This document shows, piece after piece, positions 44,708 through 56,337 of a stretch of DNA of 64,000 nt. The notes beneath the pieces are model-generated. The model was given only the letters and a program-made list of their open reading frames with translations. It did not search any database and was not told where the DNA came from. Position numbers and translations under genes: made by a program. This DNA is from Lineus longissimus (Eukaryota > Nemertea > Pilidiophora > Heteronemertea > Lineidae). The stretch lies in NCBI RefSeq assembly GCF_910592395.1, contig NC_088310.1, positions 13,461,501 through 13,525,500 of the forward strand, given 5' to 3'. Within the stretch, counting starts at the first letter, position 1; the number at the start of each line of letters is the position of its first letter.

Positions 44708-46000
44708 CTACATATTCCTGAAATGCTGATCTATCAAGCGTGCCCTTTCTCCAACACCTCTTTCTTCGACATCGACATCGAGGATTGGTCTATTGTTGAC
44801 GTCATCATCGGGATTATCCACATTGGCTGGTGGGTCGTTTGGGACAGGGAGGCCGTGGTTTTCACAGATGTTATGTAGCACAGATGTTGCAATGATCACC
44901 GAGCAACACTTCTCGGGGCTTAATCGAAGAGTTCCACCTGCAAAAAAGGCATCTTATTAAAGAAATGAGAATGGGGAAAGTCAGTCGAAATCGAAATGGA
45001 ACTTGTACTGCAAAGCAGTCTATGCAGCAATGTTATGGGGTGAAATGCTGCAGCACTGTCTGAGAATGGCTATAATAGCCATTTGCAGACAGGTGCTGTC
45101 GGTGTCTAGAAACTGGCGATCTCTCCTGATTCACCAATAAGGACATAATTTACCTTCTTTGTGCAAGCACCTCCATCGGTTTTTCCATCTTCCAAAGGTT
45201 CGTTCAATGATGTTTCGTACTCGCCTGTGGTGAACGTTGTATTGTCTGTCCGCTGCATCTGCTGGGCGGGAGACTGGGGTCATGAGACAGGGTCTAAGTG
45301 GGTAGGCACTGTCACCGAGCAAGTATCCTCCATCATTCAGGCCGCGTTCCATCTTCACCTTTAAATTGCAGTTGGACCAGATAAACGCATCATGGGTGGC
45401 ACCTGGCCATCGGGCTACTATATTTGAAAATTTCAAATCATAAGTACAAATCCCCTGCACATTAATGGCATGCCACTGTTTCCTGCACACGTATGCATTC
45501 TCGTTTACGGATGGACATTTGATCGGAATAAGGGATCCATCTACGCAGCCAATAACGTTCGGAATCCGATGGCGTTCTGTATAAAATCCTTCCTTCTGAC
45601 GTTCTTGCTCAGCAGCTGTTCGAGGAAATGTTATGAAATGTTTTGCTTTACCCTGCAAAGCAGTTGCAACTCTGGTAATAATCCTTGATATCGTAGGTTG
45701 ACTCAAGCCATTTGACATGTCTCCATTGTCCAACTGCAAACTGCCAGTAGCAAAATATCTAAGCGCAACGCAAACTTGGAGAGTTGCTGGAACGGCGTGC
45801 GAGCGCAGCGTATACGGGGCAATGTCATCCTGCAACAGGTCGATAACTTCGAGAAGGACCGGCCGAGTCATCCGGTATCGTCTGTACAAATCTACGTCAT
45901 CATAGACGTCAAGCGGTTGTAGACGATCTCTAAACACACGCTGCCGTCGTAAAGCCCGCCTTGCTTCCAAATTTTCCAACACAATCAACGCCGCAGCCAT
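44708..46000 (-). CDS. Harbinger-2 transposase (HARBI1-like), two exons
   Basis: Exon 1 is 45154-46000 (ATG 46000) and exon 2 is 44708-44937, joined by a GT-AG intron (AAG|GTAAAT, TTTTGCAG|). The joined frame gives about 358 residues. Helical N-terminus (RYRMTRPVLLEVIDLL), then CVALRYFATGSLQ. DDE residues lie in GCVDGSLIPI, LLGDSAYP and RNIIERTFGRWKNRW. Exon 2 has SVIIATSVLHNICEN, the usual C-terminal helix, and an acidic tail. No stop or shift was seen, so the nuclease could be active. The element's Myb partner is broken, as in Harbinger-1. Confidence 0.92.
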
Positions 46001-46208
46001 GCTCCTTGTGTAAAAATGTGTCCAACTATCTAAGCATGGACTGATAACACGCTAAGAAGCCCGAACACCTCACGTAACACTAGTAACGACTTGCGAAATA
46101 GATTGAAGTTACGGGTGCTTCGTGAATACCGCGTAATTCGCTAATAACGACCTAGTAATACGTAAGTGCTTACTAGGCCCTAAGAAGGCTTCATGAATAA
46201 GGCCCCAG

Positions 46209-46950
46209 GACATTGTTTGGGAAGATGTTGCCTACCGCAATTTCCACAGTCATTGCCTTGACCATGAAAATTAGACGTTTTTGAGTCTTTGGACTTGGTT
46301 CCTGCCGTCTTTTTCGACCACTTGTTGATTTTGTTTACACTCGAAGTACCCGTATGTACACTGCCATGTACACGGCTTGCACTGTTGCTTACGTTCGCAC
46401 TTGCGGACGTCGACGAACTCAGGTTTTCTAGATGCGATTTTGACAGTTCTGCGGCTCGGCAAATGTCAATAGCTTTGGATAAATCTAGTGTTCTTTCTCT
46501 CAGGAGTCTTTCTCTGACATTGTTTGACCTAATACCATAGACTATTCGGTCTTTTATCAATGAATCTGAAAGAGTTCCGTACTCACAAGTTTTTGACTTG
46601 TTGCGGAGGTCCGTGAGAAAATTATCGAATGTTTCGCCGTCCAGCTGTATTCTTGAATTAAATACGTGCCTTTCGTAGGTTACATTCTTCTTCGGAGTGC
46701 AATATTGTTCAAACTTCTCCACCAGTGGATCGTATTTGTCTTTTTCTGCGTCGGTAAACACGAAACTTGTGTAAATTTCGACGGCTTCTTCTCCGATCGA
46801 GCTGAGCAGGGTCGCGCACTGCAGATCCTCTCCCTTCGATCGTAGATCTGTGGCAATTCGGTACCATTCGAATTGTTGTCGCCACTTTCGCCAATTCTCG
46901 GCGGTGTTACCTTCCACTCTAAGTGGTTTTGGAGGTTTGAGACCTTCCAT
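46209..46950 (-). CDS. Gypsy-2 Gag, N-terminal part
   Basis: From ATG 46950 the minus strand encodes a retrotransposon Gag: a Pro-rich start (LKPPKPLRVEG), NWRKWRQQFEWY, a capsid with TYERHVFNSRIQLDGETFDNF, and LIKDRIVYGIRSNNVRERLL. It ends in a Ser-rich linker and the first zinc knuckle (CGNCGRQHLPKQC). Harbinger-2 enters just after this knuckle at 46208, and the second knuckle lies at 42250-42330. The two-knuckle arrangement is shared with the decayed element at 1.4 kb. The Gag start is 33 bp from the 5' LTR. Confidence 0.9.
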
Positions 46951-46969
46951 TGTGGTTTAAATCGGCCAA

Positions 46970-46982
46970 ACTTCTGACACCA
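46970..46982 (-). other. Gypsy-2 primer binding site (tRNA-Leu)
   Basis: On the element strand TGGTGTCAGAAGT directly follows the 5' LTR. These 13 nt are complementary to the 3' end of a tRNA-Leu ending ACTTCTGACACCA, as in sea-urchin SURL elements. Confidence 0.8.
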
Positions 46983-47125
46983 TGTTAATTGATTGAACTC
47001 GGAGCAGGATTCAACCAGAAGCGTCTGCTTTATTGAGCATGCGCATTAGGCATATAGACGTTACATAATACATGAATAGGTGGCAGCACCAGACGGTGTG
47101 TAGATTCAATTAGATTATACTGACA
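46983..47125 (-). repeat. Gypsy-2 5' LTR
   Basis: 143 bp, no difference seen by eye from the copy at 36898-37040. It is followed by ATGGT at 47126-47130, which matches the base context left of the other LTR. Confidence 0.93.
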
Positions 47126-47371
47126 ATGGTCACTGGCATCTGCTTCAGTTATTTGGAGTTTTTTTGTTATTATTGTTTTATTCAGAAATGTTGGCGAGTA
47201 TGCAATGTCTGTTGACATGTATAATTTGTGGCAAACTGTCAGTACATGTAACAATCAATCTTGGACTATATTGTTTTAACGACGAAATTCGGTGAATTTG
47301 ACCTGTTTCAATCTTCATGCAGACATTTCATTCACACATGTACTTTTTCAATTTTCAACTAACCTTTGCAG

Positions 47372-50300
47372 TTTCAGTACAGTCCAAGACGAAATGCTGG
47401 ATTTGCATTGACAGATGGAGAATGTTTAGAGCGTCTCTGGTCATACCTGAGGAATTTTTCAAAGATTACCAAGGAAATGACACCAAGTCATCGTGTTGAT
47501 ACCCTGACAGATGCCCTGATTCATTATGCCAACAGGAATTATTTGAAGATCGGTAAATATATTTTCTTACAAACTGTAATTTGATTGGTGAATTGTTTGC
47601 AATAGCTATTAATTGATCTGATTGGTGGTTTTCAGCTGACTCAATCTGAATGAGCAGCTCGTCTGAGGTCTGCTTTTAAGGTTTCAGGATTAACCAGGCT
47701 TAAATTTAGCAGTCAGATTTTGATCTTAACAATGATTTTGATCAGACTTGCTGCTTGATATTATTTACATGTAATTTGATGATACAGAGAGTCGCAGCAT
47801 ACAATACATGCATGCAAGTAGTGTCATTGTTTGGGATATAATATGTATAATGGAGATGCCTCAGTAATGATCATGACATTGAGGTGATTCATGTGGAGCA
47901 TCAGGATCTTGCATACCACTTCTTATCCTGATAAAATTAGGCTTGCAAAAACCAATATCAGCTTGGGAGAGTTAGGACTAGTGCCGCCAAGACCAATACC
48001 TTATTGGCCCAATACATGTATATGTACGCAATGTTGTCTGACACCTCTGGCAGAATGTCAGTTTTGTGTGATACTTGAAAAGTGCAATGACGTGCTCATG
48101 ACAAATAGGTGGTGGCATTTTGTTTTTGTCATTCTCTGAGAGTCTTTTTACTTTGGTGTGTTTACCTGATATACGTAGACGTATGGTCAACAAATAGAGG
48201 TTGAAAGAGACTTACGAGATACTTTCCATGTTCATATATTTCATCTGAGCATCAGGCCCTTCGGCCTGTTGTTATTTTGAAAATGTTAGGTGGTTCCCCT
48301 AGTAAGAATACATGATGTATGGTACCAGTTATTGAAAAGGCCTCACTTCATGCACTTTCAAGGTCACATGTGTCAATTGGAGCAAATTAGCTGTGCCGCT
48401 AGGCTTAGTAATTTGGGCACATATCTTAACCAAAATGTCTGTTCATCTTAAAGGGGCACCTGGAGTATAAATAGTGTGGGAGGGGATGATAGCATGCAAA
48501 TGTCTGCCTGTTACCATCATGAAGAGAGCTCCTGGGCTTTTCACAATGTTTTAAAAAAATTCTTTGTCACTATCAAACACATTTGAATGAATTTGATATC
48601 AGACACTTATGAATAACATAGGAACATGATGTATTAAAATCAACCTGAGAAATCGTCTATGTTATGAGATTATGGAACTTTTTTACACAGCACTGTTGAA
48701 AAGCCTTGAAGTTGAATTTACCAGCTTGAATCTGATTGGTTATAGCCCTGGTGATGCATTATTTACAAACATTGAGCACATGGCTAATAATCATGAGTGA
48801 GCATGCAGGAAAGAACTAGATATGCTGGAGATCATGCATAATAAAGAGTTTCCTACCAAAGTGATTTTGGTCTGTTTTCTGTATCCTTTAGTCCATAAGT
48901 ATATATCCTTATCCTACTGAATTATATATATTTTAATCCTACTGAATAATGGACATTGTATATGATACTAATAATCCAAGTCTATAACTATGTGATGTCA
49001 CAATCCTACTGAATATTGTTTTGTTTAGATGATCCATGTCTATGATAGGGTAGTCTACTCAATTCTATAATTCTAAAGCATATATATTTGCTAATCCGCA
49101 TAAGTATTATGATAGATATCCATGGTATCTATGATTGAAACAAGGAGCAAAATCCTAGAATCCTCGAAAATTAAAACTGTCACAAATTTGTCAAAGTGCA
49201 CTGTAAATTTCAAAATCGTCCAAAACACCTTCTCAAAAAAATAATGTAGTCTATCTATCAGTGCTGCTGAAACCTATTGCCACTTATGGCCCATGTATGG
49301 AATCCCTGGCGGATTTGGATAAAGATTTCTCACAGTCTCCAAAACACAATCTGGCATCACTTCACGACATGTCCAAACTATTGATGGGTCATCTGCCATA
49401 TACTGCTGTTGCATCTGCTGTTTTTTGCCAATATAGAGAGGATGGTTCCAGGATCCCCGGTCCTCCATCATTTTCCAAAATTTTTTGTAAAGTTGTTTCC
49501 TGATCACATTATTTCCATTTCTGGGTGCTTGTCCATTTCCCAGCCATCTTTGTGGATGAGTAGTCACACATGGAGAAGAATTGCAATGTTGGCACATATC
49601 TGCCCCTGGCACAGGAGCAATAACTGGTTCGGATAGTTCATGGTCCTCCTCCTGTGGTTGTGGTGGGGGTGGATCAACTACACCACCAGGCACAGGCAAA
49701 GGTTCCAGCTCATCATTATCTCCTTGAATATTCCCCTCATTCTGTATATCATCTTGCAGTGCTTGATTCTCCTCATTTGGAGGATGGTCTAATTCAACAT
49801 AGTCCCAATTATAGAAATTAAAAAAAGCATGTATAGCTTCCCTTTGTTCAGTAGTAAGTGCAAGGGAAACAACCTTCAATTCTTCTGCCATGGTGTGATC
49901 TACAATCTACTGACTTGAACCTGGAACAGGCCCGCCAAATTCACTATGAATGGGACAGTCCAAGCGTGGGGGGTGCATGGATGTGTGCATCCACCTATCC
50001 AGAATCTCATCACGGTAGTCATAAGTTTTTTTCACCAACACTGGCTTCCCCACTTGTCGCCTTGGTGCCTTGGCATCAAACACAAATTTGACGGAGGTAT
50101 GGTCACGGTTAACATTCGCGTTCCAGTCGATCAAAGCCAGATTTGTCCTTGAGTTTGTAGGACCTCTCTCCAAAGACAATCCTTTTGTCGTGAAATTGGA
50201 GGAGGGCGTTGTTGAATGATTCTACGTACAGTGTGTCTTTTGATCCAGCATAATTTTGGGGTCTTTTATATATGTCCAATTTGTAGAGATAGTCTTTTAG

Positions 50301-53300
50301 CAATTTCTCTGTGACTGGGTCCGTAATCAGTTTCTTCGAGGGCTCGTAATGTTCCTCCTGGCATCGCGAATCTTTGCTGCATTTGCTGTGGTTGCCTTGA
50401 TAATGGTCAATGATATTACCAATCCCAGCTCTCAGTTTCTGTTCATCTGCGTCACAGTTTTTAATGCACCAGTACACATGCGTCTTAATCGACGCAGCTT
50501 TGTCAGCTAGCTGTTGATGCCATTTTTTCCCCATGTCCTTTTTTGGGCCTTGCGTTATCTTCCTTACACTCTTGGCAATACCCTTCGTGGTATGCCAGAT
50601 GTCTTCGGCGTTTCGTGTTTCTTTTCTCTCCTCGGTAACAAACTTTGTTATGCTGTTGTTGTGATCATGACTGTGATAACGTACAGGAACTTGTTGGTCA
50701 TCGAGTACTTTATAAATCTCTTTCACACCGATAAGCTCATGTCTTTGTGTCACAGGATCATCCACCGTCTTCGAAATGGTAGCGATGTGGAGCACCTTGT
50801 GGCTCTGGTCGCCAAGGCAAACAACATCACTAAATTCGGCATTCTTGCGCCAGCAGTGGCGAGCATCTGTCGAAATATCTATCGCTTCTACACCATTTGC
50901 CATTGAAAGGCTACTTTCCATGAGGATAGCATCTTGTTTTGACTCTTCAGCCTGTTGCTGCACAATCGGACAATAAGTGTCCATAAATCTGTTCAGGGTT
51001 TCTGATGATAGCACTCCAATATCAGAGCTTTCCACGAATTTGGTGTATTGCACTGGCAGTAGTCCTGATGTAAAAAAGCCATGGGCTAGCCTCGCATTGA
51101 CTAGAAACTTGCCACCATTCTCAACATGTGGGGAAGAGGTCCAGTGGAGATTGTGCTGCTCCGTTCCTTGGCATGCTAAGGTCAAACAAGCTGTGTGACC
51201 ATCCCCTTCTGAACTCCTTCGTGTGCAGATTGCCCTTGCAATTTAGGGAATGGGTCTGTACCCTGCCAATCAAGTTCCTGATAGAGGACCCGGTACAGAC
51301 AAAAAGTGGCTGCTTGATATCTTCTCTTGCACAAAGCTGGTAACTGGGTGTTACTTGAGGCACAGTTGTGCTGGTCATTGCTGGTGATGAAGCGTCATCA
51401 TTTTCATTGTGAGTCGCATTATTTTCCACATAAAAGTCAATCACTTCATTCAGGAATTGATAGTTGGAGACCACTGAACATATCCCTCCACCAAGTTTTG
51501 CCTTTATCCTGTCCATTTTGTTAAAAAAGTTCACCTTTTCTTCATCGTTTGCGCAATAAAAATTCAGTCCTCCTTTCACAAGAGCTTTCTTCGTCTCAGT
51601 TGCCTCATTTCTCGATCGATTGGTACTTTTTCGTTTCCTCGAATGCTGTTGGCGGTTCTCATCACGGAATCTCTCCAGGCCTAGGTCCACATCCCGGACC
51701 CCTTCACTACTAGCAAGAATGTTCATTTCACTTTCCATTGTTGTCATTTCAACTTCTACTGCAATTTTGAGGGCTTCAGTATAACAGTTATTTAACCTAT
51801 CTTACCCAGAAATTGTACAGTCCGGCTAATTACCAGTGTCCTGGCACAGCCTGATGCAACAGGATGAGAATAAATAACTTCAGATAGCAAGTTTATAAGT
51901 ACCCCCTGGCAACTGACTTCTGTAAATTTGTAATGTGATTTTATTGCTTCTTGTCCAATTTTAAGAAAATTAGATTAAACAAAAACAATGAACTTTTACA
52001 TTGATGAACAAGGCAAGAAGCTGACAATTTGCTTGACCTTTCTTTGGCTTATGAGTAAGAAAGTCTGGCCACATGTTCAAACTATTTCAAAAGCTGTTGA
52101 ACTAACTGAACATAACCACACTGCTCAAATGCAAAACCACTCAATAAATACTGTAGCCATGTGGAAATTTGGCGGGAGTGACATCACAAGATAGCATGAC
52201 AGATACTCATCAGCTGTGAACGGCCAATCAGGTCAGGTTAGATACCACATGCTGTGTTTATAGAACAACCTCCAGATTGTCCACTAGTCACCAGTACCAT
52301 ATGGCCCTTTAAATCAAACCTGCATACATGTACGTACATGTACACCCTGTTATCTTGGGATGTTATTTGGATTGAATCGATTATACTAGTACTTTCATTA
52401 TTCCTTTACTGCCAGTTGCCCTGAATTATGATATCATAAGTTTATCTATGAAGCACTGCACAAGATATTTCACAAACATGTTGGATTTGACTTGTCTTTC
52501 AAGGTCACACATTTCTAATAACATAACTTTTTGTGACACTTGCTCATTTTTCAGCTTAAGTCCAACCGGAGAACACAATGGCAGTTGGCTGTTTCTTGAA
52601 CAATTTGTTTTCAGTTGGCGTGTCGTTTGGTCAACTTTATGTACATGATTGTAACTTAAAATAAAATCTTGTATTCATTGTTTATCTTTGTAGGAACATT
52701 CCTTAGTTCCAAAATGGAGAAGGCCAAAGATGTCGCGATGACTTCATCAAAAGAACTGACCATCCTCCTTTCAACTATGCAAGGTACAACTCACGTCAGA
52801 ACTAGAAACTGTGGGGCTGCTCTCTCACATAGTTGTCATGCATCAAAGACAATACGTCTTGGTAGCCTTGATCTATTCATCCTGATGTTTCCACTATTTA
52901 AATTTCTCCAATGGAACTGAGCTACGCAGTCTCTCACACCACAACATGGTGTTGTGGTCCCAAGAAATATTTCTATACCAAGCAACGGCACACCAGCTGG
53001 GATATACGATCTTGGATTGTTGGAACGCCCACTATCAAGATTGTGCACAATTTGCATCTTTCCAATGGAGTTTCTTTCTGTGTTGAGTATTTTTTGGCAG
53101 TGATTTTTTAAACTTTTATCTTTCTTTTAGCAACTACGGCTGATGTGAGAAATTGGATGTTGGTCGAAGAAAGATCCGCAGCGTACAAGAGACATGAAAA
53201 TTGGCCAGGTATGTGTATTGAAAATAGGATAATCTCTTCTCTTTTTCCCAGGACAGGCTGCCTAGCAATTTGGAAAGAATATAAGTAATATTGAGTCTGT

Positions 53301-54719
53301 TGCGGAACTGTTTCTCCATTGTGTGCTTGCTCTCACAAACAGTAACCTTACAGAGTATTCCAAGTACTTGTACATGTAGTCAAGTAAAATTTTGACACTG
53401 CCTTTGAAATTCCTTTTCTCATTACCGTACATGTATATAATTTCAGCGAAATCAGGAAAAGACAAACTTTTGCCTCTTCTCCATCTACACTGCACTGAAA
53501 GAAAAATTCTGTTGGAAATGATGAATAAATATGCAGGTAATAATGGCTTTTTGGTGCTGTGTCCAAATTCACTTTGTCAGATGTTGCCTGCTGACGAGTG
53601 TGATTGTTTTATGAATAATGCCTTACTCATAGTGTCTTTTTTTGGGTGTTTCTTAAGCACTTGGAGGTGTTAGACTATTTCTGCTCCCAGGCATGATGAG
53701 CTTGGTTTTTACGTGCCACTACGTTTAGGCCCTAATGGGGTCTATCTTCAGTCGGAAGTAGTCCTTTGCAAGACAGTCATGTTTCTTTTACCCTGGTTGA
53801 GTCTAGCTTGTCTTGGCATGGTCATTAGATACAAGAAACCTTGGTTTTATATCTTATTTGAAGAACTGCAAGGAGCCAGGCATGTTGAGAAGTGTTTACC
53901 TGGCTTCTCGTGGGAGGGCGTTACTGATTTTCATATGTAAAGTTTGCGGTGTTAAGATTCATTGCAGTGATCTAGGCTGTCACGATGTGTACATGGGGAC
54001 CTCCAATTTTGTGAACCGTCATTTGAAAGTAATTTGGGGATTTTTTTTAGGCAAAGCTGTTGCAAAAAAAATTTTGTGATTTCTTTATATTTCCAGTAGG
54101 CCAGGCAATTGCCATACGACTGCAGAAGAACATCAATAATTCCAACAAGGCTATTCGATCCTTGATAGCACAGGTGAACAAGGAACTGACTCCACCTCTG
54201 ACATATGAGGAGGCCATTGAATTCAAGTTTCTCGTGGATTCAGATCGCCCCTACCAAAGGCGAGCTGCCAATGTCCTCAATATGAAGGAGAGAGCTGAGG
54301 AAGAGATTGAGCTGCTCAAGAAAGAAATCGCCAATGTTGCCATGGTTATGCGTCGCCAACATGCTACACTCATTTCTTCACTGTCTTCGTGTGACTCCTC
54401 GGATTCATTTTCAAGAGGAAGGAACTCTTTGATTGTGTCAAAGATTGTTTTGGTTGAAAGACAGTTTTCAACATTTAAGAATACATGTGGTGCGTATGTT
54501 GAGATTCAGCAACTGACGGATTCGTTTAGGGACAGGATTCCTTACACCCTGCTAGAAGTGGACGATATAGGATTTTCTTCAGATGATTTGACCTCTATCC
54601 TGGAAGAAATACGGGCACAAGAGGCTGAGGACGATATTGTCTCTGATAATGAAAATGAGGATAAGGAAGATCTTGATGAGGAGTATTCTCAGAACCAATT
54701 TGATTATTATGAACATTAG
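47372..54719 (+). CDS. KDZ transposase-like gene, five 3' exons
   Basis: Exons with GT-AG borders and compatible phases: 47372-47552, 52694-52783, 53131-53208, 53447-53536 and 54097-54719 (stop TAG). The first encodes GFALTDGECLERLWSYLRNF followed by KEMTPSHRVDTLTDALIHY, a block typical of the C-terminal half of Kyakuja-Dileera-Zisupton transposases. Later exons give a helical region with NWMLVEERSAAYKRHENWP and an acidic tail. Upstream exons are not visible: Gypsy-2 lies immediately 5'. The first intron is 5.1 kb because it holds a Kolobok-like transposon. The five exons carry no stop or shift, so the gene may be recent or domesticated; KDZ membership is by motif only. Confidence 0.65.
47553..48451 (+). 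other. KDZ gene intron 1, 5' part
   Basis: No coding sequence recognised. It contains the perfect hairpin CAGGCCCTTCGGCCTG near 48253-48268 and many TACATGTA words. Confidence 0.5.
49274..49891 (-). CDS. Second protein of the Kolobok-like transposon
   Basis: 205 residues from ATG 49891. The N-terminal part is hydrophobic/helical (EQREAIHAFFNFYNWDYVEL) with a long acidic, Pro-rich middle. The C-terminal part is Cys/Trp-rich: MCQHCNSSPCVTTHPQRWL, IRKQLYKKFWKMMEDRGSW and VMPDCVLETVRNLYPNP. A Cys-x2-Cys-x4-Cys pattern followed by a Lys-Lys-Phe-Trp helix recurs in small partner proteins of such transposons. Function is unknown; DNA or partner binding is a guess. It lies directly downstream of the transposase on the same strand. 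No stop inside. Confidence 0.55.
   Translation of the reverse strand: MAEELKVVSLALTTEQREAIHAFFNFYNWDYVELDHPPNEENQALQDDIQNEGNIQGDNDELEPLPVPGGVVDPPPPQPQEEDHELSEPVIAPVPGADMCQHCNSSPCVTTHPQRWLGNGQAPRNGNNVIRKQLYKKFWKMMEDRGSWNHPLYIGKKQQMQQQYMADDPSIVWTCREVMPDCVLETVRNLYPNPPGIPYMGHKWQ
49907..51747 (-). pseudogene. Kolobok-like DDE transposase, two frameshifts
   Basis: Minus strand from ATG 51747. The N-terminus is basic, then a Cys/His region (CVCTG-like near 51290, LIGRVQTHSLNCKGNL) is followed by a shift near 51205. The main frame 50109-51185 has LVNARLAHGFFTSG, AIDISTDARHCWRKNAEFSD (Asp-His pair near 50855), RYHSHDHNNSITKFV, AEDIWHTTKGIAKSVRKI, THVYWCIKNC and KDTLYVESFNN. A shift near 50135 leads to LALIDWNANVNRDHT and a C-terminal tail ending at 49907. 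The Asp-x-Arg-His-x-Trp and Glu-Ser-Phe-Asn-Asn blocks are typical of a transposase family widespread in fish and marine invertebrates. The superfamily name is tentative. Confidence 0.65.
51750..52693. other. KDZ intron 1, 3' part
   Basis: Includes the proposed right end of the Kolobok-like element at 52308. No other coding sequence seen. A TACATGTACGTACATGTAC word lies near 52325. Confidence 0.5.
54097..54719 (+). CDS. Terminal exon of the KDZ-like gene
   Basis: Starts after TTCCAG and is in phase with the preceding exon. It encodes LVDSDRPYQRRAANVLNMKE, a coiled coil (ERAEEEIELLKKEIANVAMV), a Ser-rich stretch, then TFKNTCGAYVEIQQL and a strongly acidic end (EAEDDIVSDNENEDKEDLDE). The acidic tail and Ser-rich stretch resemble ends of other KDZ-like proteins in general character. 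No premature stop. Confidence 0.7.
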
Positions 54720-56337
54720 GATTGGGTAGTCTTTCTAATTTCTTCTGCTACTCTGTGCGAACTTTTTTTTAAGAGCAGAAGATGAAACTAGTCTTGTCTC
54801 ACAGATTCAGTGTCCGTAATAGCAAAGCGCCTAAGAGGTACACATAGTTTGCTCAGTCATAAATTTCCCGGATCATTTCTTTACATAACTTTACATGACC
54901 TGTATTGTTTGGGGCTTGTTTAGGTTGAAAATTGGAAAGACAAGTTCATTACTCCACATGTAGTTTCAAAGAAGATAGAGTTTAAATACTCATCACGACA
55001 TCATGGGTTAATCATGACGCCTTCAAAGGACTGTAAGAACATAATGATGATAATTAGATTTAACCGCAGGTCAATGCTTCTACATGCAACTAGTACATGT
55101 ACATGTAATACAATATTGTGTTTGACAAAGTGAGCACTATGCTGCAGCTTCTTGGGCCTTTCCAAAAACCTTCAATTTTTGGGGTTGCAGCTGTCATTTC
55201 TCGTACAGAATGGTCCTGCATAACTATGAATGTTTTGTAACAATGTTGCTGTCATTATTTTGGAGCAAGGGGACTTAGTTTGCATTCTGGCTGTCTTGGA
55301 ATAAGCTTCCTCGTGAACTGAGATCACTGCCAGGAGGCAGCTAAAACATCTGCTTTTGTGGACAGTATTTTGGACAGGTGGTGCTTTGAGTGTGACGTTA
55401 TCATGAAAAAGGGCCATATAAGTATTCTTTGATTAACTGATTGGTGCTATTTGTTAATTTATCATTTATGTCTGCGACATCAAGGGCTTCGAGCAAGTGA
55501 TATTTTCAACCATAGAGGGCAGCGAAAACATGAAGTTTATTTAGGGCTTTGCTATTACTAATTGTCTGGGAAAATAGAAATGCAGTTGTACACAATGTCG
55601 TAGTGCAGTTATATACGAATTGGTTGAAACTTGGTACATTGTATAATACTGCCCCTCATATACACCCTGCAGTTTTGATCTAAACTTGGGTTAGGACAGT
55701 TTTGTTGCAAAGTGGTGCTGTAGCGTTACACAACTCTTTTGCTGCAGCAGCCATTTTCCGGGCAGCGCCGCCATGTGCTGATAGTGCATACCAGTAGTAA
55801 ACAATGGCATGTACATGTACAATGACATGATCTTGCTGCCGTGAAAGAGTTTACATTTACATGTACATTAAAAAAATGATCAACTTACTGGCGTTTTTTT
55901 CTCAAAATCTTATGGTTGGCCCAAATTCTCTTCAGGAATCAGTGTTGCAGATTGGCGGAGCTCCATTTTGCCAGCAAACAATCTTTCTGCTAAACAAATG
56001 TGCAAATGTAATTGAATGTTCTCTAGAAGCTACATTTAGTTTAGATACCAAATTCTATTGCTAAAATCTTTAAAACCTTACATGTACAGTATATCATTGG
56101 TGTTTGTCATGTCCTAAACTCCTATTGTCTGTTTTTTCAAATTTGAATCCACCGACAGTAATTGAAAATGCTGACAAATTTGGCACAGGTACAGCCATAT
56201 CTTTTGACTAATGAATTAGTGTTATTGATAACAAATACTGTAAAACCAGATATGTTTGAAGTTGAATAAAAGAATTTTCTTAAAAGTCACCTTTTGGAAT
56301 TATTGTTTGATTATTACCACTGCTGCTGTTAAAGCAA
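54720..56337. other. Interval downstream of the KDZ-like gene
   Basis: No gene recognised. TACATGTACATGTA words recur (near 55092, 55807 and 55858). An AATAAA near 56266 precedes the minisatellite. Confidence 0.5.

Larger units (their letters stand above)
42347..46205 (-). mobile_element. Harbinger-2 DNA transposon
   Basis: 3859 bp with inverted ends GGGCCTTATTCATGAAGCC at 42347 and its complement ending at 46205, and 3-bp duplications CAG at 42344-42346 and 46206-46208. It sits between the two zinc knuckles of Gypsy-2 Gag, whose frame is in register after excision. It encodes a HARBI1-like transposase (minus) and a Myb/SANT-like protein (plus) in convergent orientation. The subterminal 100 bp on each side hold repeated words such as ACTAGGTC, TAGTAA and CGTAAG. 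Its ends and proteins differ from Harbinger-1, so it is a separate family. Confidence 0.92.
36898..47125 (-). mobile_element. Gypsy-2 (Mag/SURL-like) LTR retrotransposon with nested insertions
   Basis: A minus-strand Ty3/Gypsy element between 143-bp LTRs at 36898-37040 and 46983-47125, with the duplication ATGGT at 36893-36897 and 47126-47130. It holds Harbinger-2 (42347-46205), a foldback element (40548-41378) and a composite insert (38650-39279); without these it is about 4.9 kb. Order is gag, PR, RT, RNase H, integrase. The two LTRs look identical by eye, yet pol carries several frameshifts. A paired zinc knuckle and a tRNA-Leu primer site point to the Mag/SURL lineage. Confidence 0.92.
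48452..52308 (-). mobile_element. Kolobok-like transposon in the KDZ intron (borders proposed)
   Basis: Two minus-strand transposon genes lie in the intron. Candidate borders are TTAA at 48448-48451 followed by AGGGGCACCTGGAGT, and TTAA at 52309-52312 preceded by the complement of AGGGCCATATGG. Kolobok elements duplicate TTAA. The terminal similarity is only partial, so the borders are tentative. The coding content is clear (see the two minus-strand genes). Confidence 0.45.
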
